A stretch of DNA of 64,000 bases from Mangifera indica. Taxonomy: Eukaryota > Streptophyta > Magnoliopsida > Sapindales > Anacardiaceae. The DNA lies in the NCBI RefSeq assembly GCF_011075055.1, contig NC_058145.1:8403228-8467227 (forward strand). Reading direction: 5' to 3'. A model generated the notes under the pieces. The model had not been told where the DNA came from. It did no database searches and was given only the letters and a program-made list of their open reading frames with translations. The position numbers and the translations under genes were made by a program. Position 1 is the first letter of the stretch; each line of letters begins with the position of its first letter. Of this stretch, positions 35,235 to 47,800 are shown piece by piece.

Positions 35235-37004
35235 TATAGGGAATTTGCAGCCTTCGGACTGTGGAATAGTGTTTAAAATTTTTAATTAATAAAAAAATAC
35301 TGCAAAAAATCCTTCTGAATCGCCCTTGTGGGATAATTAATTCATAAATATATTATCAACACTTATAAGGTGTTTATAGAATATATATGTGTAAAGATGA
35401 TTCCTTTGACTTATATTGATTGAGACAGATTGTGAAGTCACTCTCAAAACTAAGAGTAGGCCTCAACTTCAGTATCTACACAAAACACGAACTAAATCAG
35501 AGGCTAAAATCATGCTCGAAGGTTGCTAGGGCTTGAGTATGATTTATTAATTTTGATGAAAGCCACAACAATGCACATTCATCTGTTGTAATGGCTAGGG
35601 TTCAAAGAAAACAAATAAATTTGGCATTTGTTTCTTTTGTGAGAAATACACTTGTGCCATTTTTATATAATGTGAGAAAGTTGACTTTTAAACAAACTCT
35701 AAAAGTCATCCATAAGAAATAACTTGTTGTCCCAAGCCACAAACATATGAATACACATACACACATGGGCCTTATCCATCTGGCTTTAATTATATTTCAT
35801 ATATTATTATTTATATTATTATAATATTAATTTGAATTTAAAGTTATGGCCTATATGGATTATGAATTGCACTTAGATTTATTCAGTTTGATAAATCCAA
35901 TCCAACTCTCAAACCAGAATCTAGATCAGATATAACTTGGATTCATCTTGAAAAATCCTACACCTTTATAGTTTAATCAACTCTTTTTTATGTGTGACCT
36001 ATAGGCTCTCCACTAAGTTGATAGTGACTAGATTTGTGGTAGACTCCCAATCTGACATCCGTTAGGACACAAATCAAAAGTTGCCTCTAGTAAGACTTCA
36101 TAGCCACCCGATTAATAGAATATTAGCATATAACTTCTTAACTGTCAGTGATAGAGTTACTTGTGTAATTCGATCTTTTCATCATATGATATCTTTTCGA
36201 GGTTAAGGTATAGATACAGTATCTTCCTTAAGGATCCTCAAGTTACATTGACTTACTTTAATCAATGACCAAAAAAAACATTGGATCTAGTATCAACTTA
36301 ATCCCAATATGGCCATAAATTTAGTTTATCATTGCCATCCATTAGAAGGCCTTAACTGAGATATCAATTTTGTGCTCAGGAGTGACAAATCTTTTATTGA
36401 TCCATCATAGCTTTTATATAGATCTTGATATGACCAATCACAACCTTTCTAGAAATCCTCTAAGCAGACTATGTTAGGTTGTTGTCAAACCATACTGATC
36501 TTTGTATAAGACGGTTTTATAACCTCAGGTTTAAGGATCACATGTACCACTATTCACTAAGAGAACTATTCCATAGATACTGAAGTAACCATCCATATAA
36601 AATCCTCTTGGTGGGTCAGTCTCGTAAACACATCTACAACATGCACCTATGTGTTATACCAAGTTATCAATAAATAACTTTGACATGTGAGAACTATCAT
36701 TATTTTTTTATGAGATCATTCAACACTATGATAACTCTATCACTATTATATGTGCCCTTGGTCATAATAATATGAGAGTCATGGGCGTTTTAAGAATAAC
36801 CACCTAATATGCACATAGGGTTCTCATGATCAAGTGTCGAGCACTGATCCACTTATCACGGTTCAACCATTCTTAGAAGATTTGTTTAAACATATATTAA
36901 TATGTTTTATAGACAAAGAATGTCATAGTAAATTACAAATATGACCTTTATAAATGAACTTGTATCGTCATAGGAATTGGTTTTGGGTACCAACCCTAAT
37001 AACG
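35235..37004 (-). repeat. Copia 5' LTR
   Basis: The partner of 28206-30130. On + it begins TATAGGGAATTTG (TG decayed to TA) and ends near GGTACCAACCCTAATAA. Confidence 0.8.
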
Positions 37005-39226
37005 ATATCACGTCAATGTCTTGGTGAATCTCTTTATAGATTGGAAAAAGTTTGTTGATGTGTCATAAACAATCAAAGTCCATGCATTGAGCTCCACTTC
37101 ACTATATGCCCAGTGTTAAGAATTGTAGTTGATCAAAATGTAACAACAACAATCACTTCGTTATTAGTGTGACTGATTTATGTAAGGTTAAGAATTCAAT
37201 AAATAATTTATATCCACATGAGCCTATGGGATGTAGCATTGATCTAGGGCTAGATTAATTATTCCTTCAATGGGGTTTAATAGCAATTGGGGCAATTGAT
37301 AGTTATCTGGTCTAACCTCTTCCTAATCCTTTATTACTCATGACAACCACCTATTGAATGACGTCTCAACACACGTCCACTTAGTCGATGAAAATGCATG
37401 TTGTAACATGACTAAATAGTTATCAATGTGTTGAACAACAATATTATAGATATAATCATGTAATTAATAATATAATAATACATTGAAGATATAATCCCCT
37501 ATGTGGGTTAAAAATTATGTACCTAGTCCAATAGTCATTTGTTATCTTTACATAGTACATTCCACCATCCATTTTTTTTTTTTTTTTGCAATCTCCATTA
37601 AAAAATGTGGTTATAATGGTGTCTTAATTTGTTTCCTCGTACCATTGTAAAAATTTAATAATATTATTAACTTCCATTCTCTGTTGCGACGATTAGATAA
37701 CTTTTTGCATACCATCTCAATGGGTTTGTATATGGCTTAAGAAACGAATGAGCCTTCTTTATAATCCTTCCCTATAATGTCCTTTAGGTACCTCATTGAG
37801 GTTGTATCAGAGTATCACAAGTAAAGACATCCTTGTGGCTAAACAACTTAATTATAACCTCAAATGACTCACGTTGTATTATAAGAAAAAATATAACCAC
37901 TTAATTAGGAAAAAGTTATCTCGTCTATAGGGTGGCATAATACATGCGTTTGAGTTCTGCCAATTTAGCTTTGAGCAACGCTTGGTGCTTATCTAAGTTT
38001 CCAAGATGCTTATCAACTTTGTCCATGAACCCTTGTAGAAGCTTATAAAGTTGATCAATTTTATCTTCAAGCACTGACATAGATATGGTAGGAGTAATGT
38101 GGGTGGTGTTGTTTTGATCGATCCAGGTGATTTGGATATGACATGACGTTATGAGCTATGATCATTATTAGGTTCTCCTCTATCACCCACGTAATTCACA
38201 ATATTTCTGTACCATGATAATTCCCTCTCGATCATCGACAGAATCAAAATAGAAGTCACGACATTCTATCAAATGTGACAATTTCTAGGTTATAGAAAAA
38301 TATTAATTATTTTCAATTATAATGTTATAAATTGTCATAACATACTTGAGATGCCCTAAAGATGCTTTTAACATTCTCCCACCTTAGGTTTTCAAAAGTC
38401 TTCCATTTTAACATCTAGAAGACACTATCTCTGGATTTACAAATCGTAAAACCTCCCAGATTGCTCATAGTTTCATATATCCACACCTATAACATTGAAA
38501 ATATGTTGTTAGTTGTATATAATCATTCATAAAATGTAAAAGCAAAATAACTATTATCTTATACTTAGGTTATCTGAAATGCTACTGCATATCTAATCAT
38601 CTCATAAGATAGTACTGGAATATCCTCTTTATATGATGGATATTCATTCAAAACTTCATCATACCTCTTCTCTATTACTCGACTTATAGACTTTTCGGTC
38701 ATCCTCCAAATGATTATCCCTTATGGATATCTATTAAACATATCCTAGTCATCAACTAGTTTGATGGTGTGTTCTAATATGACTTTCCTATTATCTAATC
38801 CCATCAGTCCATAATAGAGCAAATATAAGACAATTAATTTCACAGTATCCTCATCATTGTTTCCTCATGCCTTGTGTTTAAAAGCTCTATCGAGATCACC
38901 ACACAATAAATGTTTGACACTTAGAAAGTACCTTTTTCTCAACTGTGCTCTCCTTGTCATAACGTAATTACTTGTGTCTGTCTCCCTGCTAAATTTTAGC
39001 CCAATTATCATAGCAAACACAACAAAGCCAAATTTACAGTCAATCTCATTGAGTCTAAACCAAAACACCTTTCCCAACACCTTATATTGACTTGTCGAAA
39101 AAGTACACAATGCATCAAAGTTAAGTTATGTTTATAAACTTCAAGATCTAAAAATTGTCCAAAATAACTTTGCCTAAAAATCTCTTTCTGGCTTCTACTA
39201 AGCTTCGTCGTTATATGATTTTCCAT
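37005..39226 (-). pseudogene. DUF1985-Ulp1 gene captured by the MULE, N-terminal and central part
   Basis: Read leftwards, an ATG near 39226 opens a frame with QSYFGQFLDLEVYKHNLTL and then KVFWFRLNEIDCKFGFVVF plus AMIIGLKF (about 38985-39170). This is the DUF1985 pattern found N-terminal to Ulp1 domains in plant MULE proteins. RKRYFLSVKHLLCGDLDRAF follows. A Lys/Leu-rich coiled-coil-like stretch (DKIDQLYKLLQGFMDKVDKH) lies near 37930-38100. The segment ends with HWAYSEVELNAWTLIVYDTS, the His/Asp part of the C48 protease (His codon 37113-37115, Asp codon 37062-37064). Frameshifts and stops are present. The copia element separates it from the Cys segment at 27930-28205. Confidence 0.75.
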
Positions 39227-39868
39227 TTCTACATGACTTTTAACACTTATAGTAGCCCTAAAGCTATGACCATCATTATACGACCTTTTCTTAAGCTGAT
39301 TATTAATTGAAAACCTCTAAAAAAACAAACATGTGAATGTTAATCCCATGAAAAAAAAAAAAACCATTTTGTAAATAGTTGGAATGCGAGTGTGAATACG
39401 AATGTGAGAGACTCTGAATATGAATGTGACCAGAATCTAACTTTCTTCTCTATTAACGATAACACAATCAGGCAAAAATCTAGTCAAACATATGATTATT
39501 TGCAAAATAAATCATCACAAATCAGTCAAAACCCTTATCCTACAAACCCTAAACTAAACTAACACTGAAATCAGCTAAAACCCTAAACCATATAAACCTA
39601 ACTACCATAAAAACCACCACACCTTACTTGATTTTCATCAATATAAAAAAGCAAAGTTGAATAAATCATCAACTAAACCCATTTCAAACTTAACAAGGCA
39701 AAGAAATGATCAAATTTACCTTAGACAACATTGTTGAACGTTATTGTGTTTGGGAAACGTTTGAAATGCAAGAATGGAGTCATTGGTATTGTGTTCTATA
39801 TTCCCGATTTTTATTTGCTATCTTCGACTCAGATTTGAAAATGTTTTGCGTTTTCTTAGATTTTGCTA

Positions 39869-39981
39869 GTAAGGGCAGAATAGGTAAATGACATGTAATT
39901 TGCTTATAAACATAAGTGTATCTAATGTTTGCCTAAAAAGGTTTAAATAGAAAGTTTTTTGGCTATTTTAATTAATATCTC
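39869..39981 (-). repeat. MULE right terminal inverted repeat
   Basis: Its reverse complement begins GAGATATTAATTAAAATAGC, then AAACCTTTTTAGG and TTTATAAGCAAA, matching the left repeat. Confidence 0.85.
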
Positions 39982-39990
39982 ATTGTTGAG
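39982..39990 (+). repeat. Target-site duplication of the MULE, right copy
   Basis: ATTGTTGAG, identical to 20956-20964. Confidence 0.85.
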
Positions 39991-41330
39991 TGATTAATGG
40001 CATGAGTGAATGAAATTTAAGTGAGAAAAAAAAAATGAAAATTTAGACAGACGGAAACCAACTAATAAGTCAACAAGATTTATGTTTTCAAATAACAAAT
40101 TAAGCCAAACAAAACAAAATGAATGTGCAACATTTCACAAAAAAATAAAAAATAAATCACAACCTTAACATTTTATAGAAAAATGAAATTTTTACCTGGA
40201 ATTGAAAGCAATAGAACAAGCAAAAACTTATCAAATTCTTTGGAAAATGGGTGAATGTCAGAGAATGAATAAGACAAAAATCAAGAAAGGTGTGGTTATG
40301 GATTGTTGAATGTGAATGAAGTTGTAAGGTTAAGGATTTGAAAGAAATAAAAATTGAGTGTTTGATTTTATATTGTTATAACACTATAATAGGTTTGTTA
40401 AAAAAATTTAGAATAAAGGGTTGGCCTACAAAAATAAATAAGGGTGAGTCTGCTTAAATTTTTTTTTTTTTAAATTAGAATTAAGGGTAGGCCTAGACCT
40501 ATCCTCAAAGGGCCCTATTTCACCTCTGGTCAAACCACGTCGATCCTTATATAGACGATCTGATGACCTCAAGTTGAAATAGTCGAAATATCATATGTAT
40601 CTCTATTTGTTAAAAGGATGTATTTCATAGACACTGGAGCTAGCTACCATCAATATGCAATTTTATTGGTGGGTCAATTCAATAGACATATCTACATAAC
40701 ATACACTCATGTATTGCATCAAATTGTCTATGAATAGTTTTGACATGTAAAATCTATTACCATCTTTTGGTGGGATCATTCAACACTTTGAAGCATAAAA
40801 TATAATTAAATCTTATCTGATATAATGTGAAATCTTTCTAGTAAAGAGACAGAGATAGTCACAATCATTCAAAATAGCTTTTTGTTTGTGAAAAATGAGT
40901 TTTTTGGTGAGTTTGGTGAAGTTCGATATCAAACCTATAAAAAAAGGAAGACCAGTAAGTAGAAGAACTATTTTAGTTTTAAAGGATGATATCATAACAT
41001 AGAGTGATGAAAAACTATTTTATGATCTATAATATGAAATTCAAACACTTTATGAATGATTGATGTTGTTTCTTGTATGTTCATAATGAGAATATGCTTC
41101 ATTAGTTGTTACGATTAGGTTGTTTGGGATTTTAATATATGAACAATTTTACAGACATTTTGATTTTGCTTGCACTCCATAACATGACCGATAATTTGTT
41201 AATTTGATAAGTATGAAAGAATGATTAAATAAAGGTCCTGATCTATAAACATTAGTACATTCAAATCTAATGTGTAAGGTCATGAAAATGGTTGTTTGAC
41301 ATGGCAAATTATGGTAGATATTGTGTTAAA
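39991..41330. other. Intergenic flank right of the MULE
   Basis: No gene recognised. It contains a truncated copy of the copia LTR (40525-40795) in otherwise AT-rich DNA. Confidence 0.4.
40525..40795 (-). repeat. Truncated third copy of the copia LTR family
   Basis: Aligned words include CAAACCACGTCGATCCTTAT, TTAAAAGGATGTATTTCATA, TTGGTGGGTCAATTCA and GGTGGGATCATTCAACACTT. They match the middle of the LTR at 29590-29870 in the same order and orientation. Both ends of the LTR are missing. Confidence 0.75.
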
Positions 41331-41332
41331 AC

Positions 41333-43020
41333 TGTAAGGTTTTCGTATGTGGAGTAAACATATAGAAAATAGACTAAAATTCACATTCCAAAGAGGCATG
41401 CACAACCATCCCAAAGACAAGCATGATTGTGACATGCATTATTTTAGCCAAACTGTACGTGACCTATGACCATACAAAAGAACATGTACTTGTATGCCTT
41501 GGTAGGATAAAGACATCAATGATCAACAAATGTCTATGTGAAAGACAAGTACGACCATTTGTGACACATAGGATAGGTCTAAATGGATGACTCTACATAA
41601 GGTATGTATAATCTTTCATACATAAGAAAAGATAATTTTACCCCTAGAGATTTGGTCTACTTGTGAAGAGAAGAAGGAAGTCATACACTTGGAACATATG
41701 TATGATCATGCATGACGTATGCATGATCATGCATGACGTATGCATGACCATGCATACTATCACAACCAAGAATGTTAATGAAGGGTAACCCATAGATGTG
41801 AGGAAGACATGTACTCTCATAAGGCTTAAGTGTATGATTATGCACCTGACTAAAAGTGAATTAACATGCAAGTTGATAACCAATTGACTATAGAGATATC
41901 CTAAGTAATAGTTAAGAATGTAAGTAGCACATTAAAATACCAAGAGGTGTCTTAGATAGAATAAGCTAAGACACATAAAGTCATAAGCATGTTCATGATA
42001 AGTGAAAGTTAAAGTCTAATAAAGGTTTGAGATTTGAGAATCCTAGAGTAAGAAGATATGAGTATGAGATTAAGTAATAGAGTAATCATGTTTCCCTGAC
42101 AGTTGGATGATGGGATATAGAGATCTCGTAGACTATATATGGGATCTAGTCATCTCAAGAATGTATATATGGGACATAGAGTTCCCAAGACATAAAGAGA
42201 TTGATGCTACCTATGAAAACATGAATTTCTCACAAATAAGGGGATATGTTTCAAGAAGGCTAATATGAAAGGCGCTCATGACATCAACTATGCACATAAA
42301 AAGAAATGTTATAAGAGAGAGAGTTCGTAGATGAGTGTCTATAGAGATGTCAAGACAAGTTCATATATATTGTCAACTATGATAGACTAAGAGAGTAGTC
42401 ACACGATCAAGGTATCAAATCTCTACTTTAGCCTAGAGTGATCGACAAAGAGATGAGATAAAAGAAGATAAAATACAAATGCTTTCACCATGATAATTGA
42501 ATGACCTACATGCAACATGTTTAATTTCATCTAAGGAAGGGTAGAGATAAACCTTAGATGATGAAAGAGTTCAAGATAAGGAATGTGAGATAAATTAAGG
42601 AAGAGGAAAAGAATAGAGAATTAATGTATTGTATGATAGATGCTCCTACTTAATGCATGTCTTATCACTTACCATTTTTTATTTAGTTTTGAAAATTAGC
42701 ATTGATGTGGTGGTGATAAGGTTATTGGTCAGCTAAATAGTAGTCTAGATATGGTGTTTTTATGTTTTCAGTTAATGTAATTTGGATATTTTAGTTATAT
42801 ATACACGTTGATAGTTTATTTTATTTTTAACATAGGATATTGTTAATTATTGGTTTAGGTGCTTAAATTGACACTTGGGCTTAACTCCACATTGGAGTTG
42901 AATAAAGGGTGTTTTTGTAATTTTATTTTTGTGATAAATGTTCTTAAGTTATTTATATTACATAAATGACTTAAGTAACATTTCCATTAGAGGATATGAC
43001 CTCTGATACAAAGTGTTACA
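41333..43020 (+). repeat. LTR-like region, probable chromovirus solo LTR remnant
   Basis: The right end (GATATGACCTCTGATACAAAG then TGTTACA at 43020) resembles a chromovirus LTR end. Inside are 21-bp repeats (41699-41757) and 30-bp repeats starting GGGAYMTAG at 42112, 42141 and 42171. The left boundary is a guess and no target duplication was found. Confidence 0.35.
41699..41757 (+). repeat. 21-bp tandem repeat, about 2.7 copies
   Basis: The unit GATCATGCATGACGTATGCAT starts at 41704 and 41725; the third, at 41746, reads GACCATGCAT. The unit contains a palindromic ATGATCATGCAT core. Confidence 0.9.
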
Positions 43021-43027
43021 TATGTTG

Positions 43028-43345
43028 AAACCCTAAACCATTTTCAAAACTAATTTCCAAACTTAAACTCTTGACTAAATCATATTCAAACTCAAACCCA
43101 TTTTTACAGACCTTTTTTTTTACCAAAACCATTTTTAGAAAAACTTTCAAACCTTAATTTCTTTACTAGACCAATTTCCAAACCATGAACCGTTTCTCAT
43201 GTCTATTTTCAATCTATATGTAAATATCCTAAACCATTTTCTAAACTAATCTCCAACTCTAAATTTTGACATAATCATTTTCAAATCATAACCCTTATTT
43301 ATAGACTAATTTTTTACCCAAACCCTAAACCACTTTATAAAGACA
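43028..43345 (+). repeat. About 196-bp tandem duplication rich in CTAAACC
   Basis: CCTAAACCATTTTCAAAACT at about 43032 recurs as CCTAAACCATTTTCTAAACT at 43228. The following words occur in the same order, and a third partial start lies near 43323. The units are diverged. Confidence 0.65.
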
Positions 43346-43692
43346 TTCTCGATAGACTCATCTTTAAATGTAACTATGACAGAGAAGGAAACTTACCCAT
43401 ATGTCGACTACATATCCATATCTTTTTTCCTTCGTTGAAGTGTTCATGACCGTCTCATCTAATATTATCAAATGACCACAACAACCTTCTTCCAAAACTA
43501 GTTAAACTAACCACAAACTTAAGTTAAAACAAACTACTTTACTTAGTAGTTAATAGTTCTACCTAAAAGCAAAAGGTGGTGTGATGCTTTAGATTTTCAC
43601 TAGTTTTGCGAAGAGTGTTGAGAGGAAGATGAAAAGATTTTTTTCTCTTTGATGAATTTTTGAACTTCCTTTTACAAAGTCACTTTATTAAT

Positions 43693-43837
43693 GAATAATA
43701 TTATATGTACAAATATTTTAGTATACAATTAATATGTCATCATGTAATTAAATATTATTTTATCATTAATTTAGAATTATTTAATCATATAATAATAATT
43801 CAATTGTGTATTCAAATATATGTATACATGGTTTTAT
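43693..43837. repeat. Palindromic MITE, copy G
   Basis: Contains ATGTCATCATGTAATTAAAT, the core TTTTATCATTAATTTAGAA and TTTAATCATATAATAAT. It ends ATATGTATACATGGTTTTATT. Confidence 0.65.
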
Positions 43838-44834
43838 TGCTTTATTAATCTTCTGAATTTCCGATTGTCCTTTTCAAACTTTTTTAATCTTTTGTTTTGA
43901 CATACAATAATGATTCAAATATAACTTTTCGATTTTAAAAATCCCCAATCTCTCAAATTATACAACTTTTTTGGCATAATAAATTTACCAATTATACCTT
44001 AATACAAAGTTTTATTTTAGGTGAAAATATGTTATTTATGCTATTAAGATGGAAAAGTGTTTTTGGATCAAATCCTTCGGTACGACAAGCTTACCCTTTT
44101 TAGTATTGTTGTTTGTTTAGATAGCCTCAATTGTTTAATTCTCTCTAGTTATGATGAAGTTTTAACATAAAATAAAATTACCAAGGGGTCAGCATTGCAT
44201 TACGTACATACCCATATTTTATTTTTGTGTTTTTTTTCCCCTAAATCTGCATTTCTCAAGGAAAACCCTAACCCTTAATTTTACTTATTAAAAACCCTTG
44301 AATCTTTCTCAAATAAATTTGACTATAATTTCAAAGACTATGATGATTAAGTGTGATTACTAATACAAATTAAACCCAGAGGAAAGATTTAATAAAATCT
44401 AAAGGAAATTGGTTAATAAATTAAAGAGAGGGTAAAACACAGTAAATAATGCATAAATTGAGTTGCTTTAAGGGGATTACAACAAACATTATGAAACGAG
44501 ATGAGCATTGGAAATCCATGCTACTTTCTATTTGCTAAATTTACACAGATCCTGTTACATTTATTACACACCTCATCCCCACCCTTTGTAACATCTCCAT
44601 ACTAATTAATTTTCACCTCCTTTTATTTTACCCTCCATTTAACATAAAAAGAAAACCTCCAACCTTTATTCCTTTCTCTTAGAGAATTTTAGAAACAAAT
44701 TATTGCCATTTATCTGTGACCTGAAAATGCTTCTGTATTTCAAGTAGCAGCAAAGAAATTTTAAAGTATGTGTAATTCTTCCTTCCCCATTTGCAACTCA
44801 TTCAAGAGTTGAAAATTTAAGATTCTGACAGCAA

Positions 44835-47800
44835 TTAGCAATTACTACGTACCAGATCAGCATTACTCTTAGCATCTCTGTTAATCATCCCAGTGTAGTT
44901 ATTCTTAGCATCTTTGATGGCTTGCAAAAGTTTTGCATACTTATCTACAGAATCCTTAGAAAAGTTGTTCAGCTGACCAATAAAATCCACCAGGCATGAT
45001 TGAAAACGGTCAAAACCAGAAATCCAATCCTCTGAAGCTTCATCTGTCGTTATAGTGATTGCAGGAGTACTGGCATTATCAGCATTCCAGGTTGTTGAAA
45101 GACGGGTGGCACTTCTCCCTTGATTCTTTTCTTGATGTGGCTGGGAGCGAATTATTTGTGTTGCTAAATTCTTGATAGAATCAGTGACATGCTCAGGATG
45201 CAATTGATCCAGGTTTTCCAACCAGACATCACAAGTGGCATATATTGGAGGACCAGAGTCTCGCAAAGCGGGGTATCGCCGTGGTCTTTTTCTCTTGGAA
45301 TATTTTTTAGGAAGATATACACATTTGTAAAGCCAATCCTTTATAGCCTGAAGATAAGATTTCTGAGCACTAATCCACTTTGTAAAACTAGAAGACAGAG
45401 AGCTTAGTTCAAATTCTAAATCAATAGTAATTTGCCGTTGTGAATCTGACTGTATTGAGATTTTGTTGTTGCCATTGTTGAAAGCTACCGAGATAATTTG
45501 GTACTGAAGCTTGTGACATTCATACATAGCTTCCCACATCTGACTTAACCTGGAATGAATGTAAAAAGTGGAAACGATTAAATTTTCAAGTAAAGAATTG
45601 AGAACCCAATGTGGCAATTGCATCCTCACAAACAAAATTTATAATAAGGGGAAAAGAAAAAGAAATCCTACATGTCCCTTGTGTCTGGAGTGTGTATTTA
45701 ACCTAATATTTATTTTGGATAATTTCTATTTTACTTAAAATACACTCTTTTCTAAGAAATTGCAGTTGAATGAAAAAAGGAAATTCTATTTCATCAAAAT
45801 ATATCCCAAAATTAGCTCATAATCTTCACCACCACCATCGTATACAACACGACCACCTTCACCCAACACCACAACTATAATAAAAATAGTTTATTTTTTT
45901 AAAGTTATTATCATAATTAGAATTCTTTCTAATTAAGTAAACAAACTAATACATCAAAATGTTAATTTTCAAACACTTCTCTTTTAGAATAGCAAACTTG
46001 ATACTTATTTCCAGACATGAGAAAATAAAACTATACATATCATCCAAATTTATATATACAAGCCTATTTATGTTTCAGTCAAATTTAGATTTATTCATAG
46101 ATAAGTCCAAAATAAAAAATGCCACCTAGAGATATATCAAGCATGAAAAAGTGAAAAAGAAAAAGTAATTACAGAAAGCATAGGAAAATGGTGCATAGAG
46201 GGAAAGATCCAGAAGCCTCTTATCCTGAGGAGAAAGCAGCAGAGAAAAGGAAAAAGAGAAAAAAACAAACTGAAAAGACACACGGCGAGTTATACTTTCA
46301 GTCTCAGTAATCCTTAGAAGCAAACCTGACAACAGCCTATTACTGCATCAGACATCAATCTCATTCAACTGTTGATGAGATAAACCAAAAACTAGAATTT
46401 CCATTATCTAGTTCTCATTTTGACCGCTAGTTAAGGATATAATTTTAAGGAGGACCAAATAGGTAAATTTTATAAAAATAATATCCATGAAACAATGAAA
46501 TTAATACAAGACTTAAAAAAAAAAAAGTGTTAACTAGTGGGACATGTTCCTTAAGATTAAGACAATTCAAGCTCAATGAAGACAAGAATATTTCATTGAC
46601 CTCTGAAGTTTGGCTAGTACAGGTCCCTTCAGTTTTGAAAATCATTACAGACCACCCATAAAGTTTCATGAAAGTTATCAAAACCCTCCTCTGTAGACCA
46701 TAGAAAAGGTCTCTACCTATTTTAAACCCAATCAGCAACCCTGTCATTAGCCTCAACCTCAAGGGAGGTCAATAAATTTACATTGAAATTTATAAGATGC
46801 AGCACCAAGTTCTATTACCAAATCAATGAATTTATGTTAGAATAAAACAGGGAGATCCCCTTTATAGGATTCACTATAGATAGATATATACATATAAATT
46901 AGATTGCTACATACATATAAATACATCAAATTAAATTTCGGACAAAAGCTTTGATCTTAACCTGTTTCTGAAAATAGAAAGAATTCATCTACCCATATAC
47001 AATGTTTATGCATGCATAGGAGCTTTTCCATCTATATTTGAAGAAAGCACCTGATATTTTTATACAATATATGTTTGTATGTATGTATCTATCCCCTTTA
47101 TAGGATTCACTATAGATAGACATATACATAAAGATTAGAGCGCTACATACATATAAATACATTGAATTAAATTTTGGACAGAAGCTTTGATCTTGACCCG
47201 GTTCTGAAAATAGAAAGAATTCATTTACCCGTATACAATGTTGATGCATGCATAGGAGGTTTTCCATCTATGTTTGAAGAAAGCACCTGATATTTTTACA
47301 CAATATATGTATGTATGTATTAGTCAGTATCAGACCATTTTCAAATGTTTAATCAGAGGTACTGCCTTTTTTGCAGTTTATAAGTTCATGAGAACATCCT
47401 TTCATGACTTGAAAAACCACCCAAAACAGCATTCATTTAAGAAAAAATTTAAGACATCGGCACTAAAGTATGACAAAATCTGTGAGAAATATATAAGCAA
47501 AAACATCAGGACTTTCAAAGTATGACCAATAATCTTCTGCGAAACAGATAAGCAAAGTTTAGTCTGTGACAGCCAAATCCATCTAACTCACATAAAAGGA
47601 AGACATTCAAGCCATTATAAAATAAATTCGTGGGCTTATAAACACACCATGTTTCTTGAGACTATAAGTCCAGCAAGAGGCATACATTTTTGTAGTATCC
47701 ACGATATATAGATCCCAATTGGAAGCTATGTGACATGAAATTAAGGAGAAATTAAGAAAACAATTATATCAAACACATACCCTCCAATCAGCTCCTCAAG

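Larger units (their letters stand above)
28206..37004 (-). mobile_element. Copia-type LTR retrotransposon, two LTRs, inserted in the Ulp1-like gene
   Basis: Direct repeats of about 1.9 and 1.8 kb (28206-30130 and 35235-37004) flank about 5.1 kb of decayed internal DNA. A primer site lies on the - strand at 35221-35233, one base from the LTR end, so the element reads leftwards. A gag-like remnant on the - strand sits at about 32640-33060, but I could not recognise protease, integrase or reverse transcriptase, so it may be non-autonomous. The flanks are the two halves of the Ulp1-like gene. No clear 5-bp duplication remains. Confidence 0.75.
20965..39981. mobile_element. Kaonashi-type Mutator-like element (MULE) with captured DUF1985-Ulp1 gene, nested insertions
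   Basis: The element is bounded by about 110-bp terminal inverted repeats (20965-21076 and 39869-39981) and a perfect 9-bp duplication. Inside are a decayed MuDR-type transposase reading right (21555-27440) and a decayed DUF1985 plus Ulp1 protease gene reading left (39226 to 27930). Two later insertions inflate it: a chromovirus solo LTR (23155-26321), itself carrying an hAT-like element, and a copia element (about 28206-37004). Subtracting them leaves about 7 kb. MULEs with a Ulp1-like gene are known as the KI or Kaonashi group, and this copy fits that layout. Both genes have stops and frameshifts, so it is an inactive fossil. Confidence 0.85.
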
